64,000 bases of DNA, from contig BLAL01000196.1 in NCBI GenBank assembly GCA_015698045.1, forward strand, positions 992,001 to 1,056,000. Reading direction: 5' to 3'. Under the pieces are notes generated by a model that saw nothing but the letters and a program-made list of their open reading frames with translations, was not told the origin of the DNA and ran no database searches. The translations under genes were made by a program, and so were the position numbers. Origin of the DNA: Rhizophagus clarus (Eukaryota > Glomeromycota > Glomeromycetes > Glomerales > Glomeraceae). Positions 1-11,200 of this stretch are shown here, one piece after another; the first letter of the stretch is position 1; the number at the start of each line of letters is the position of its first letter.

Positions 1-684
1 GTCGCGTATCTAAAATAAATTGGTTAATTTAAGATGTGAATAAACTTTAATTATAGAAATTTTATAATTACCTCGTCTTTCCCAAAATCTCGATCTAAAT
101 GTGCGATAATATCTTGCTCCGATACGTGACCATCTTCTTCCAGGGACACCGCTACGATAAAGGCAAAAACTCTAAATATCAAAAAACGAAATAATATTTA
201 GTTAAATATTTTCAATTTTAAGCAAATATTTTTTTTTGCCATTATATTTTTCATACATAGTATTCCCTGAGAAGATTCCTCCATTTTTGGTGGCATCGTT
301 GTGCCGTGAACCTCGAAGTTCTAAAATGACGATTTAGTCTGATTCAAACGAACGAATTAGTTGGATTAAAGATAATAATTCTATTTTTAACATATTTTAA
401 CATATTAAATATTATACATATGAACCTTCTTGCGATTGACCTCCAGAATCTCGATCGATCTCTCCCGTATTCGTTATGAAATTCGTCATTTCTTCTTCTT
501 CTTTCTTCCACCAAGTAATCGGTGTATTCATCGAACCATTGAATAGGACGAGAGTGGCGACGAGGCTGGCGATGGGCTGGCGATGAGAGTGACGATGGGG
601 CTGGCGATGAGAGTGACGATGGGACTGGCGATGAGAGTGACGATTGGGCATATTTACAAAATTAAGATGTGAGGAAAAACGCAA
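1..684 (-). pseudogene. Trihelix/Myb-SANT-like DNA-binding gene, 5' part, frameshifted, runs off left edge
   Basis: Read on the minus strand. Exon 1 (426 up to an ATG at 651, or at 684) begins with an Arg/His/Ser repeat and continues, in a shifted frame, into a helix-rich segment with WFDEYTDYLVEERRR and FWRSIARR. Exon 2 (257-320) gives FTAQRCHQKWRNLLREYY and exon 3 (72-171) gives RSGVPGRRWSRIGARYYRTF then FWER; exon 4 starts at 9 and leaves the window. Donors and acceptors are GT/AG and phases agree. This tryptophan-spaced pattern is typical of trihelix/SANT-like fungal regulators, so a nuclear DNA-binding role is inferred. The start-codon frame and the domain frame are joined only if one base is added in the last 24-nt repeat unit (about 570-580), so this copy is frameshifted, or the base is an assembly error. 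Confidence 0.5.
568..645 (-). repeat. 24-nt tandem repeat inside the trihelix-like gene
   Basis: Three tandem units of the type CGTCACTCTCATCGCCAG plus CCCCAT (minus strand). Two are 24 nt and keep frame; the third is 23 nt because CCCC has become CCC. The unit encodes Arg-His-Ser-His-Arg-Gln type residues. Confidence 0.7.
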
Positions 685-1329
685 AAAGAATGAGATGAGT
701 AAATCGTAAAATATCCTTTTATAAATAAAATTTGGACAATTCCTTTTTGTTCCCTTTCTTCAAAATACTGATTTATTAGTTTGCATCATTAAATTTAAAT
801 ATCATCCTTAAAATAATAAATCTTTGTTTATTCTCTTTGTTCTTAAAAAAAAATCATTTTTTTTAAAAAAAAATCAGAATATTTTGTACATCCCTTAAAA
901 AAAAATAAAAAAATCAGTGCATAATACATACAATGTGATTTGTATAAAAAAGTCATCTTGCATCGTTAAACAAATACCGATATAAAATTACTAATCATCA
1001 TCCCTGTGTGATAAAATTTAATTGTTAACTTCTTTCTCTTTCTTTAGAGCACACATTGAACACGAATCAACACAAATTTAACAAAATTTGGCTAAAACGA
1101 GCGAAATTTTACCAGAATTATCAGCACAAATCGAACACAAATCGAACACAAATTGAACAAGATCGAAAGAGTTCGTTTGCATCACGTCGGTGTTGTTTAA
1201 ATTTCGTCACACAAAAATTTTTTAATTTAAACTCTTAAATAAATCAATATAATTATAAACTTATTTACAAATTTACTTTATTAATAAAAGAATTATTGTT
1301 ATAATGATTTCCTAAAAATAAAGAAAAAA
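685..1329. other. AT-rich intergenic stretch, no gene seen
   Basis: Poly-A/poly-T runs and a short imperfect repeat of ATCGAACACAA near 1125-1165. The 60-codon plus-strand frame at 1056-1238 is Asn/Gln/Lys-rich, matches no family I recognise, and is probably chance. Confidence 0.5.
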
Positions 1330-3620
1330 TTATTCTTCTTCATCTACATCATCTACATCGACGAATTCATTCAATAAATCCTCTACATTATAATCAAAAT
1401 TTCCTCCCCCATCGCTTTCTTGTTCGCTTTCTTGCTCATCATCATTGCCATCATCTGTATTAATTTTTTCGTATTCTTCTTCAGATTCATCTAAAATGTC
1501 GTCCGGGATCTCTCCAATTTCTTCAATTATTAATTTGTGTGACAAATCAACAAATTTATCGATCCATACATGTTCTATTAGGACAACACAATTATCTGAA
1601 GGAACTGTAATTTGATTAGGTAAACTTTCATTTGATAAAACATCACATTCATCATCATCATCATTAGTTTCTGCCAGAGCCTCTGCAATTCGAATGTTCA
1701 TTTCAGTTTCGCTAATACGAGTATCATTTTTTTCTATACCATAAAAACCAAGCTCTTTCTTAGCATTGGACTTCCAATGCATGATCATTTTAGCCATGGA
1801 TTCTAGTCGACTTATATTCAAATTTAAACGCCGATCATTAAATAGCCAGCCAAGTGTTGAGAATCCTCGTTCACAACTTGCAGAATTTGGACAAATCGCT
1901 AATAGATGGCGAGCGACTCTTGGGAGGCTGTTCGGTCGAGGGTCAGTATCGATCAAATTCCACCAATTTAGAGGATCGTCTAGAGAACAAGATTCATCAA
2001 AATCAAAGGGTGGTTTATTATCACGGTAGTCCTTAATTTGCTCGCATAGAGCCCTGGATTCTTTAAGATCAAATCCTAACCTTTTACCAATTGTAGTAGC
2101 GCACCTCACGATCCTTGAATAAGCTTTGGCTGTGAGAGGCTTACTCCTAAATCGGGATCTAGAAAAAAGCAGGTTATATATTTGTCATCATCGAACTCTT
2201 TGAATCTTTCATTCATCACGTTGAAACAATGGTTACAGAAGTTTTGATTAAATGATTTGGGTAATTGTTTCAAAACTGCTGATAGTCTTATCAAACTTAA
2301 AAAACAATCTCCAAGCGTCGCTGATCTTGATTCTAAAGCCAAGACGGCTTTTCTCAATGGATTTAAAATGAATGAAAGAATTCGTAAATCGGAAAAAAAA
2401 TTCCGTGTTTGGATAATACGTTTGACCTTATCGTTCAACAAATTACTTTCATTAGTAATAATTTGTTCTAGTACTGGTTCCAACCTAATTACCGAATCTA
2501 CTGATTCGCTAGCCGTTATCCATCGCGTCTTACAATATAACTTAATGCCTCCTCCATGAATACTATTCTCTTTGATGAGTTGTGTGAGTTTGGCTCCAGC
2601 TTGATGGGAATTTTTAAAAAATGAAGCTAATGTATTAACTTTTCGTAATAAACGATCTCCAAAACTTTCTTTAAGTATATCACACGCGATAAGATTGACC
2701 GCATGTGCTATACATCGTACGTTTTCGATGTTAGGGTATTTCTCTTCAATAATTTTGTGTGCATTCCGAACATTTGAGGCATTATCGGACACAATAGCCG
2801 ATATTTTATTCGGGCCGATCCTTTCAATTATTTCTCCAATCACTTCGGCTACGTAATTACCTGTATGCGAATGTTCTGACAAATCTTGAAGTTTATACAA
2901 ATACTCTTCTCTCGACGGAGTCATAATAACAAAATTCCATATAGAACGATGAGTGGGGGACGTTCAACCATCGAACGTTAAATTATATTAATATTAATAT
3001 TATTACTTAAAAACACATTAAGAATATTGTTTTAAAAAAGTATAAAAAAAGTATTAAAAACCTAAAGTCAAATTAGCTCCATTTTCAATGACGGATGTGA
3101 CAGTTGAGTTCACCATTGATAATTCCCGCTCAAGTAACTGATCTGACAAAAATTCTCTGGTTGGCAGCTCATACAAAGAATTAAGCTCCTTTACAAAGTT
3201 AATAAAAAAAGGGTGCTCGACTATCCGGAATGAAATACCACATGCAACGAAAAATTTAGCCAAGGCACGATTAATCCTAGTTACTCTACCATCAGGAATT
3301 TTTGTGGAATCATGGTAGTCTGTAATATTTAACTGATTACTCCCAACAATTTTTCTTTTTTTATTAACTTTATCTTCACGCTCTAATATTTTATTCAAAT
3401 ATTTTCTAACAATGGGTCCTGGAGCTTCTGAGCAGTGGTTCGCAAAGTGCTCTTCAAGTTTTGATATATCACCTCGTGACCATGAAAAATTACAATATTT
3501 ACAAGTGGCATGATATTTTCCTGAACCAACGGGATTTCCTCTAATAGCATCCTCCCAGGTAGAGCTGGGAGGCCTACCACCTTTATTTTTATTTTTTTCT
3601 AAGTCTAAAGTGCTGGTCAT
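1330..3620 (-). pseudogene. hAT-family transposase (BED finger, DUF659-like, hAT C-terminal dimerisation), decayed
   Basis: Three consecutive minus-strand frames make one hAT transposase. Segment 3066-3620 (start ATG at 3620) has a BED zinc finger: C-x2-C in CKYCNFSW followed by HFANHC. Segment 2106-2955 is the catalytic RNase H-like part (ISAIVSDNASNVRNAH, then RCIAHAVNLIACDI). Segment 1330-2148 holds the C-terminal hAT dimerisation block (PNSASCERGFSTLGWLFNDRR) and a long acidic tail. Three lesions are visible. The Trp codon of the conserved DGWTSP box is TGA (about 2970). An intron at about 2980-3065 has a good donor (TTAG|GTTTTT) but an acceptor reading AA instead of AG. One T is missing near 2148, shifting the frame between segments 2 and 3. 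I found no terminal inverted repeats or TSD, so the element boundary is open. Confidence 0.85.
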
Positions 3621-3710
3621 ATTGAAATGTGTATAAAGTTTTTTTATTTTGTACGTGTTTAAGTAAAAAAAGTAATGCAAGGCAAACACGAAGTAATTTA
3701 AAAAATCCAT

Positions 3711-3947
3711 AACAGATAATCATATGATTTGGTTCAAATTTCAAGGTATAGCCGTAACAGTTGGGGATTATAACAGTAAAATGATAAATAAAAAAAGGAG
3801 TTAAAGGAGTTAAAGGATGAAAAGTAACTGATTATCTTTGATATTAATGATGTCAGATCATTTCCTGAATGACCGTCAGATATGATTGGTTGTGTGTCAT
3901 GTGGTGGCTGAATTTTATTTTGTTACACTAATTACATTATTAGAAAA
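3711..3947. other. Short non-coding stretch between transposon remnants
   Basis: Contains a direct repeat of GAGTTAAAG at about 3796-3815. It may include the 5' end of the hAT element, but no terminal repeat can be paired. Confidence 0.4.
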
Positions 3948-4146
3948 ATGAAACTATGCCGAAACTATATTAAAGTATTAATATATATTATGCCAAAACT
4001 ATGCCAAAATGCCGAAACTGTTTCGGCATTTCGGCAGTTTCGGCAGTTTTGGCATTTCGGCATTTTTGGCTGCTTGCCGAAACCTAGTTTCGCCAGTTTC
4101 AGCAGTTTCAGCATGCCGAAACTCACTAGTTTTGGCAAGCAACCTT
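3948..4146. mobile_element. MITE-like element made of GCCGAAAC hairpins, inserted in the pogo remnant
   Basis: About 200 bp of alternating TGCCGAAAC / GTTTCGGCA motifs that can fold on themselves. Its right terminus read inward (TAAGGTTGCTTGCC) resembles the left terminus of the large KDZ element (TAAAGTTACCAGCC at 31422), suggesting it is a non-autonomous relative. The insert lies immediately before the conserved LDSFRG box of the pogo-type transposase. The left boundary and TSD are unclear. Confidence 0.5.
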
Positions 4147-4147
4147 A

Positions 4148-4912
4148 ATGTTGGTATTAGATTCTTTTCGTGGTTATATAGTAGATTCCGTTAAAAATCG
4201 ATTAGTGGAAAAAATACAAACATGGCCGTGATTCCTGGTGGTTGTACATCCAAATTGCAACCACTAGACGTTGCAATTAACAAGAGTTTTAAATCTAAAG
4301 TAATAAATAATATTCAATTTTTTACTTTATTTTTATTCTTAGTCGCTAATATTGATGAAATTACAGGTTAGAGATCAGTATAATAATTGGATGATATCAA
4401 ATATTCATGCTTTTACTTCAGCAGGAAAAATTAAAAGACCTTCTTATTCAACGGCCGTGACATGGGTTAAAGAGTCTTGGGATGAAATTAGTGAAGATCT
4501 TATTCAAAGATCTTTTAAAAGTTGTGGAATTTCAACAAACCTTGATGGTTCGGAAGATGATTGTATTGGTAATCATGATAGTTTATTGGATAGAGATAAT
4601 GAAATGATAGAAAATTCTGATAACTCAACTGATGAAAATTATGAAGAATATGCCGAAGAGGTAGATTATGAGAATAAATGGGACATCGAAGTTGATCGGA
4701 AAGAAGATCAGGAAAAAGATAATGACGAAGGTGAGGGGGAAGGGGAAGATGGTGGTAATTATGACTACCAAGATTCTGATGATGAAGAAATTCGCCATAG
4801 ACTCAAGGAATTAAATAAAATATATAAGGTAAAAGTTTTCTTTTTTATATTATTTTATTCCAATTTATCAAAATTGCTAATTATTCTAATTATTAAATTT
4901 GTATACAATTAG
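4148..4912 (+). pseudogene. Pogo/Tigger-type (DDE_1) transposase, C-terminal remnant
   Basis: Readable codons start with MLVLDSFRGYIVDSVK, the second-aspartate box of DDE_1 transposases. They continue, after a one-base loss in the A-run at about 4205-4211, as VIPGGCTSKLQPLDVAINKS. After an intron (4300-4366) comes RDQYNNWMI and ATVTWVKESWDEI-type sequence, a typical DDE_1 C-terminus. The tail (about codons 60-150 of the 4352 frame) is strongly acidic and ends at a probable donor near 4828. The N-terminal DNA-binding half and first catalytic Asp are absent, so the copy is dead. Confidence 0.75.
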
Positions 4913-5027
4913 AAATAAGGAATCGATTAAGGAGTATATAGTTACTATAAATAAATTGTAATAATGAAGTAATAATAATAATAATAAATAAAGTTGTACC
5001 CAGAATATTATATTACATATAAACCTT

Positions 5028-5174
5028 TTCTAGTATTATACCCCGGGTATTTTACAAATTTTAAACTTTTAAATTGAAAATTTCTATATAAAGTATCTGG
5101 GTACTTTAAAATTTTGATAAATTTTTCTAAGGGGGTACTATGCATAGGGGGGTACTATGACCCGTGATATACGG
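5028..5174. repeat. Truncated copy of the CCCGGGTA / GGGTACTA dispersed MITE
   Basis: Shares ATTATACCCCGGGTATTTTAC, a central CTGGGTACTTTAAAATT and the terminus GGGGGGTACTATG...CGTGATATACGG|TA with the copy at 19.9-20.05 kb. The right end abuts TA, the expected target duplication; the left end is truncated. Confidence 0.7.
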
Positions 5175-5179
5175 TATTT

Positions 5180-5960
5180 TTTTTCTTTTTATGGTTTATC
5201 TTTCGTTAATTTATTCCCTTTTCTTTTCGTTTTCATTCACTTTCTTCTTTTTCATTATCGCTCCTTTTTCCTTTCATTCTCATGATCATTTTATCCTTAT
5301 CACCATTTTGTCCTCATCGTTGTTTCATCCTTATTAATCATCATTTCGTCTTCATCATCAATTATCATTTCATCCTTATCATCAATTATCGTTTTGTCTG
5401 TCCTTATCATTGATTATTGTTTCATCCATCCTCATCACCAATTATTGTTTCGTCTTCACCATCAATTATCATTTCGTTCTCATCATCAATTATCATTTTA
5501 TCCTTATCATTTCATTCTTATCATTGTTTTGTTTTTATCATCGTTTTATTCTTGTCATCTTTTCATTTCTCCTCATCATCTTTTCATCTTTTCATTCCTT
5601 TCTTATTATCTCTTCGTTTTTCATCATCCTTTCATTTTGTTCATCTCCCTTTTGTCATCCTTTCATTTTTTTATCCCCTTCTTATCATCTTTTCTTTTTT
5701 TGCCCCTCCCATTATCTTTTTATTTTCATTTCTATTTCCTTTCATTTTGTTCCTATTTCCTTTTGTTTTCGATCCTGTTCCTTTTATTTTTGCATTCTTT
5801 CCTTCTTTTTTTCACTATCTTTCTTTTTTTTTACTATATCTTTTGTCTCCTATCATCTTCGTTATCTCCAATTATTTGTTTCTAATATTATTTTCATTAT
5901 TTCTCTCTCTTATTATCATAATTGTTAGGCTTCTCTTTTTTGTATCATTATTATCATTAC
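5180..5960. repeat. Polypyrimidine low-complexity tract (TCATTATCATTT-type)
   Basis: The plus strand is almost wholly T/C with recurring ATCATTTCATCCTTATC units. Three overlapping Phe/Ser/Ile/His-rich open frames result from the lack of purine-starting stop codons and are not genes. Confidence 0.85.
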
Positions 5961-6139
5961 TAGTTATGTTAAAGATAAATAATTGTAAAAAATATTACCT
6001 TTGATAAATAGGGTTTAAAGGAATAAAGTCAGTTTAATATATAAATTTTGTTATTTTTTTTGTACAATAAATTTTAGCCAATTATTTTAATTCTTAACGA
6101 TAATCTAAATTAAACCGCAACCAATAAAATTTATCACAA

Positions 6140-6177
<38 letters not shown>

Positions 6178-8060
6178 AAATTTATCACGTGATAGGGGGT
6201 GCGTTACAACGCAGAGTGCGTTAAATAAATTTACTCTTTTTTTTATTTTAAATCAACTTGTTAACTTTAAAAAGTTATTCATAAGGGTTGGCAATAATTT
6301 ATATTTTAATTTTTATAAATCTAAATATAATAATATTTATAAAAATTCCAAATTTTAAAACTATTTTTAAAATAGCAATAATATATTAATATTATATTAA
6401 TATTAATTAAAATTAAAAATTCTGAAGTTATATATCATTTTATATTATTAATTTATTAATATTTAGTGAATTAATTTCACAATTTTTTTTCGCAATGATA
6501 TAAAAAATTAATTTACTATTACTATATATATATTTATTATAGGGTTTTGTTTTTTTTCGAACCTGCGATACATCGCACCCTGAACACTCTAGGCAAAATT
6601 ATGGTAATGCTGGGCAAAATTAAACATGTGACATTTAATTAAGGGCGTGAAAAATAGATTTTTTACAACTGAAAAAATTCTAAATCTCCAGAATACATAT
6701 AAAAAAATGAAAAAAGAAGGGGTGTGACATAGGTGACAAAAAAGAATGCGATGCATCGCAGGTGTGGAAAATTATTAAATCCTTTATTATTATAATTAAA
6801 TTATCTTTTTATACTTAAATAAAGTTATATATGTCAGAAAAAAAATTGCTTAGCAGAATAAAAAATTCAAAGGTTATAATAAGAGTTTGCTTAGCAGAAC
6901 TTAAAATAATTTGCTTATTGATCATAGTAAATTTTGAAATTTTCATCTGACCTATATATATATTGTTCGGGGTCCTAGTTATACTAAGGTTTTATATGTA
7001 TTATAACTATTAATTAAAATAAAAATAATTATAAATATTCTGATTTAGAATTAATTTATAATTAATGTTAATAGCAGATATTTATATTTGATTTTTAATT
7101 AATTTATAAATAATTTTCTACTTTAACAAATAATAAAACTAAATATTTAATAGAAAATAATTTAGTATTTAATAAAATAAAAAGTGGCTTAATGTTTGAT
7201 AAAAATATTTAGCATTTAATAATATTAACAAAGAAGGCTTATTATTCGATAATATTATTATTAATAAAAAAAAGGCTTATTATTTAATAATATTATTAAC
7301 AAAAAAAAAGTTTAGCATTAAATAATATTATTAACAAAAAAAAGCTTGGTATTTAATAAAAATATTAACAAAAATGACTTAGTATTTAATAAAATTATTA
7401 ATAAAAGAAGAAACAAAAAAACTTAGTATTTAATAAAAAATATTTAATAATTAATTAATTAATTAAAATATTTAATATTTAATTAAAATAGTCAAAAAGA
7501 AGCCAATTTTAATTTTAAATTTAAATATACTCAATTAAGCTAAATTATTCAAAGCTAAGTTATTGGAAGTAAAGCTAGACAAAAAATCATTAAAACCAAA
7601 TTAAAATTATAATTTAAAATTAATCATAAGTTAGAATTTTAACAGTGATAATATTTCTTTATAAATATTTTTTACTTTAATAAATAAATATTTATTAGCT
7701 TAATGATCAATAAAAATAGCTTAAAATTTAATATAAAATATATCAACTTAATAAGAATTTAGTATTTAACAAAAAGCGGCTAAGTTTAGTATTTAACAAA
7801 ATGGCTTTTTATTTAATAAAAAAGGTTTAGCACTTAAAAAAAAATTTTAATTTTAAATTTAAATTTATTAATATACAGTATTTTTAATTGTTGGACTATG
7901 AATACCAATATAATAATATTTACAAATCATTAAATATAAAAAAAAGTATAAAGAAATAATAAAATATTACTAAAAGTGCCAAAAAATAATTTTTTTTAAA
8001 GATAAACAGTAAAAGAAAAAAATTTTATTTTAAAAAAAATAACAAAATTCATAAATATTT
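5961..8060. other. AT-rich repeat region without genes
   Basis: Includes a 37-bp A run (about 6140-6176), many TTTAATAAAATTATTAACAAAAA-type degenerate repeats (7130-7450), and a segment at 6860-6975 (GCTTAGCAGA, then GCTTATTGATCATAGTAAA) that recurs at 24.4 kb. No coding exon is apparent. Confidence 0.6.
6561..6763. mobile_element. Small MITE-like element with self-palindromic termini
   Basis: Left end ACCTGCGATACATCGCA and the inverted right end ACCTGCGATGCATCGCA form about 17-bp inverted repeats enclosing about 200 bp of non-coding DNA. Each terminus is itself a near-palindrome (TGCGATGCATCGCA). I see no clear target-site duplication. Confidence 0.55.
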
Positions 8061-8075
8061 ATTGTATATTTAAAT

Positions 8076-8102
8076 GGGATTTGGGATTGGGATGGGGTTG
8101 GG
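8076..8102 (+). promoter_or_regulatory. Canonical G-quadruplex motif upstream of Nup133
   Basis: Five runs of three or four G separated by 2-4 nt (GGGATTTGGGATTGGGATGG continuing GGTTGGG) in a very AT-rich context, about 160 bp before the Nup133 start codon on the coding strand. Sequence observation only; folding and regulation are inference. Confidence 0.5.
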
Positions 8103-8264
8103 ACTACCATCCCATTTAAATGGGCGGCAAGTATAAACCCGTAGGTTAAACTGCCGGCAAATTTATAAAAATTTTTCCGTAATTGGCACGTGACTAGATT
8201 TAATAATTGTTTCGAAAATTCTTTCTTTTCGTAATACCTTCTCTTAAATATTCTACGCGTTTAA

Positions 8265-11200
8265 ATGTCACTTTCCAATCCATTTTCCTCTACAGATAAT
8301 AAAGCTGGAACATCGCAAGCACCACTTCTAAACTTAGAGTTTCAAAAACATGTAGTAGAATTTACATTCCCTTTACCTAAAGAAGTAGAAGAGATAACTC
8401 GTGATACTGGTGAGTTTGTTTTGCCAACAACTTGTCGCGTCGTTTTAAGGCAACTGTTGAGCTTTAGAATTTTGTTATAAAACTTTATTTGGTTCATTAC
8501 TTGAGTGCTTTTTAATAGAAGTCTACAATGGCGTACTTAATTGGAACACTGAACATGCTGCAGTAGTGACTCAGACTCATTGTTTTGTATGGAACTATAG
8601 CGGTTCCGACAGTGTTAAGGTTAGTTTTTTAATTAATAGTATTTATTATTCAAAAAATTTATCTTTTTTATTATTTAGCAACTTTTCGAACAAGAAACGC
8701 CTATATATAAGTTTAAAATGCCCATGTGTGATGATGATGATGATATTTTAGATGATTTAAGTAATCATCATAAATTACCATTAGTGTGCATTATACCATC
8801 TAATCAATATCAAAAACCGGGTTTGCTTGCTTGTTCTCGCAGAGGTGAATTTCGCTATTGGGAGGATATAACACGAGAGAGCGTTTTTGAAGATCATTAT
8901 TCGAGCTTAAAAGTATATCTTCAAGAAGGAGATTTTGGGACACACTTGGCTTGCCATGAGGTACGAACTTATTTATTATTTTGATAAATATAGAAATAAT
9001 GATATTTATAGTATTTCCTTACAATTAAATAGACTCACCAGTCTTCACAAGATAGTTGTATTATAATTTTCGGTTCGGCAAAATCCGTATTATATCGTAT
9101 TAACATCTCCAAAACGGGAATGAATTCTTCTTCACTCTCACGTTCTGTGGGAATTATGGAGAACTTTAGTTCATACCTTTGGTTAAGCAGTAAATATGAT
9201 ACGGGAGACATTATAACTACAACATTAGGAAACAAGTTAGAGAATAATTTACTTAGGTGTGTTTAATATAAGATATTTTAAACTAACGCGTTTTGAATCC
9301 TAAATTTTTTTTTTTTTTTGACTAGTGAAGTTTTTGTATTGATGGATAAATCGTTAGAGAAATGGGCTTTTGGTCAAACACGTTCGGCTAATAAGGTTAA
9401 CATTATTTTTTTACATGTTAGTTTCAATTGACTTAGTTTACTTAGTTCTTATATAATTTGTGCTTTTTTTTTTAAGTATGTGCAAGGACAAGATATATAT
9501 GACAATATAATCCGAGAAATTTATTCAAATGATAGTAGAATAAAAAAAACTGATCAGGTGGATTTAAAATTACTGGACATAGAATTTGCAAGGTGAAGAC
9601 ATGAGTTTTTTTAAAAATACATTCATTTTCCTAATCTTTGATCTTTAAAATAGGAATAATGAATTGGTCATTCTTGTATCTTATTTTTTTGGATCTAATC
9701 AAAATGAGATAGTAGAAAGCAAAAACTTATCTTACGCATTGGTAATATTAAGCACTGAAGAGGTGCAATTTTCAGATGCTGTAATTTACAAAGTAGATAA
9801 CATTCATGGGCTTAAAAATCAAAGTGTAAGTTATTCATTTAATATTTAGATAAGAATTAGTTAATCTTTATATTATTTGATGCTGGAATTATGCTGGATT
9901 TTAGAATCTTTCACTTGGTCCACAAGCAAATTTAGTCGTGCCTAATGGGGGTCCAGCTGTTTTCGTGGTTTTCCCACAAGCAATTATAATTACAACAATA
10001 TTAGAAGGTAATTGATTTTAGCGGAATAAGCTTAAATCCCTTTAATAGTTTAAAATATTTAATAGTCTTTTACAATTTAATTTCACAAAGGTTCCAGCTA
10101 TAGCAATATAGTGAGTTTACAGGATCCGATCGGAGATCGAATTATTGGATTTTGTGGAGAAGGATCCAAATCATGGCATGATAGAAATATTGATCGTGTT
10201 AGTCGAATAAGTATATTAACAGCAAAAACTGGTATTATGACTTGCAAATTAAATCTGGTGGAAATAATGAACGAAAGGGATCATACTCAGTAAGAAATTA
10301 AATGATCTTAGATAATAGATTAAAATATATAAATTGCAACAATGATATATACTTTCTTTTTTAAAATATAGTGATCAAATGAACCTCGACAACTCACAGG
10401 TAATGAATTATTATTGGTCACTATTTCTAATTTTGTAATCTTATTCATTAAGAACAATATTTATAATACGATGCTAGGAAATGAGAGATCGTGAATTAAA
10501 AAGGATGTTAGAACAAGCAGTATTTAATACAAGTGAAAAGGTAAGCAAATGATTCTGTACGATTACTATTATATTCTACGTTTCGATCATTATTTTTGAC
10601 ACATCGTACACTAATTTGTTAATTAGGTCCCAGTAACAAATTATATCTCCTGTGAACATGGTGGTGATATCAATTCTGCGGCTATCGAAATTAGTGATGA
10701 AATTATGAATTCACGTAAAGATTATTATTATTTTACTCAATTATATATGAATATAATTTCTAATCCAATTCATCATATTTAAGGTTCACAATACTTGCTT
10801 GATTTCATTGAGCTTAAATCGCAGCTTAATGATAGATGTAACAAAATGATCTTACTTATTCAAATAATCAAATTTAGCAACATGCTTAATGAAGTATGAA
10901 TTTGATGTATTATAAAAACCTTTACATTCAAATCTTTTCTAAGAATATATCTTGGCTTAATTTCACGATAATAGTTACACCCTTCCACTCGTCAACATTT
11001 ATTTTGGAACGCAGAAAAAATGGCGTGTGCACTAAAGTTATGGGAATATTATAATGCCTCTTTATCTTTGTACGTAAAATGTATCATTTGTGATTTCAAA
11101 GTCGTCAATTAAGCTTTTCTTTGGATCGTCTATATTAGAAGAGGCCAAACAGAAGAACCTCAGCGAAAATTACTTGTTAGTGCAATTCAAGAATATTTAC

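Noticed and set aside
1766-2559. Plus-strand frames of 60-100 codons
   Set aside because: Antisense shadows of the hAT transposase.
5394-6004. Three overlapping long open frames rich in Phe, Ser, Ile, His
   Set aside because: Polypyrimidine DNA lacks stop codons; all three forward phases are open and no family motif appears.
9035-9235. 66-codon minus frame
   Set aside because: Exact antisense of Nup133 exon 4, whose protein fits the family and splice phases.
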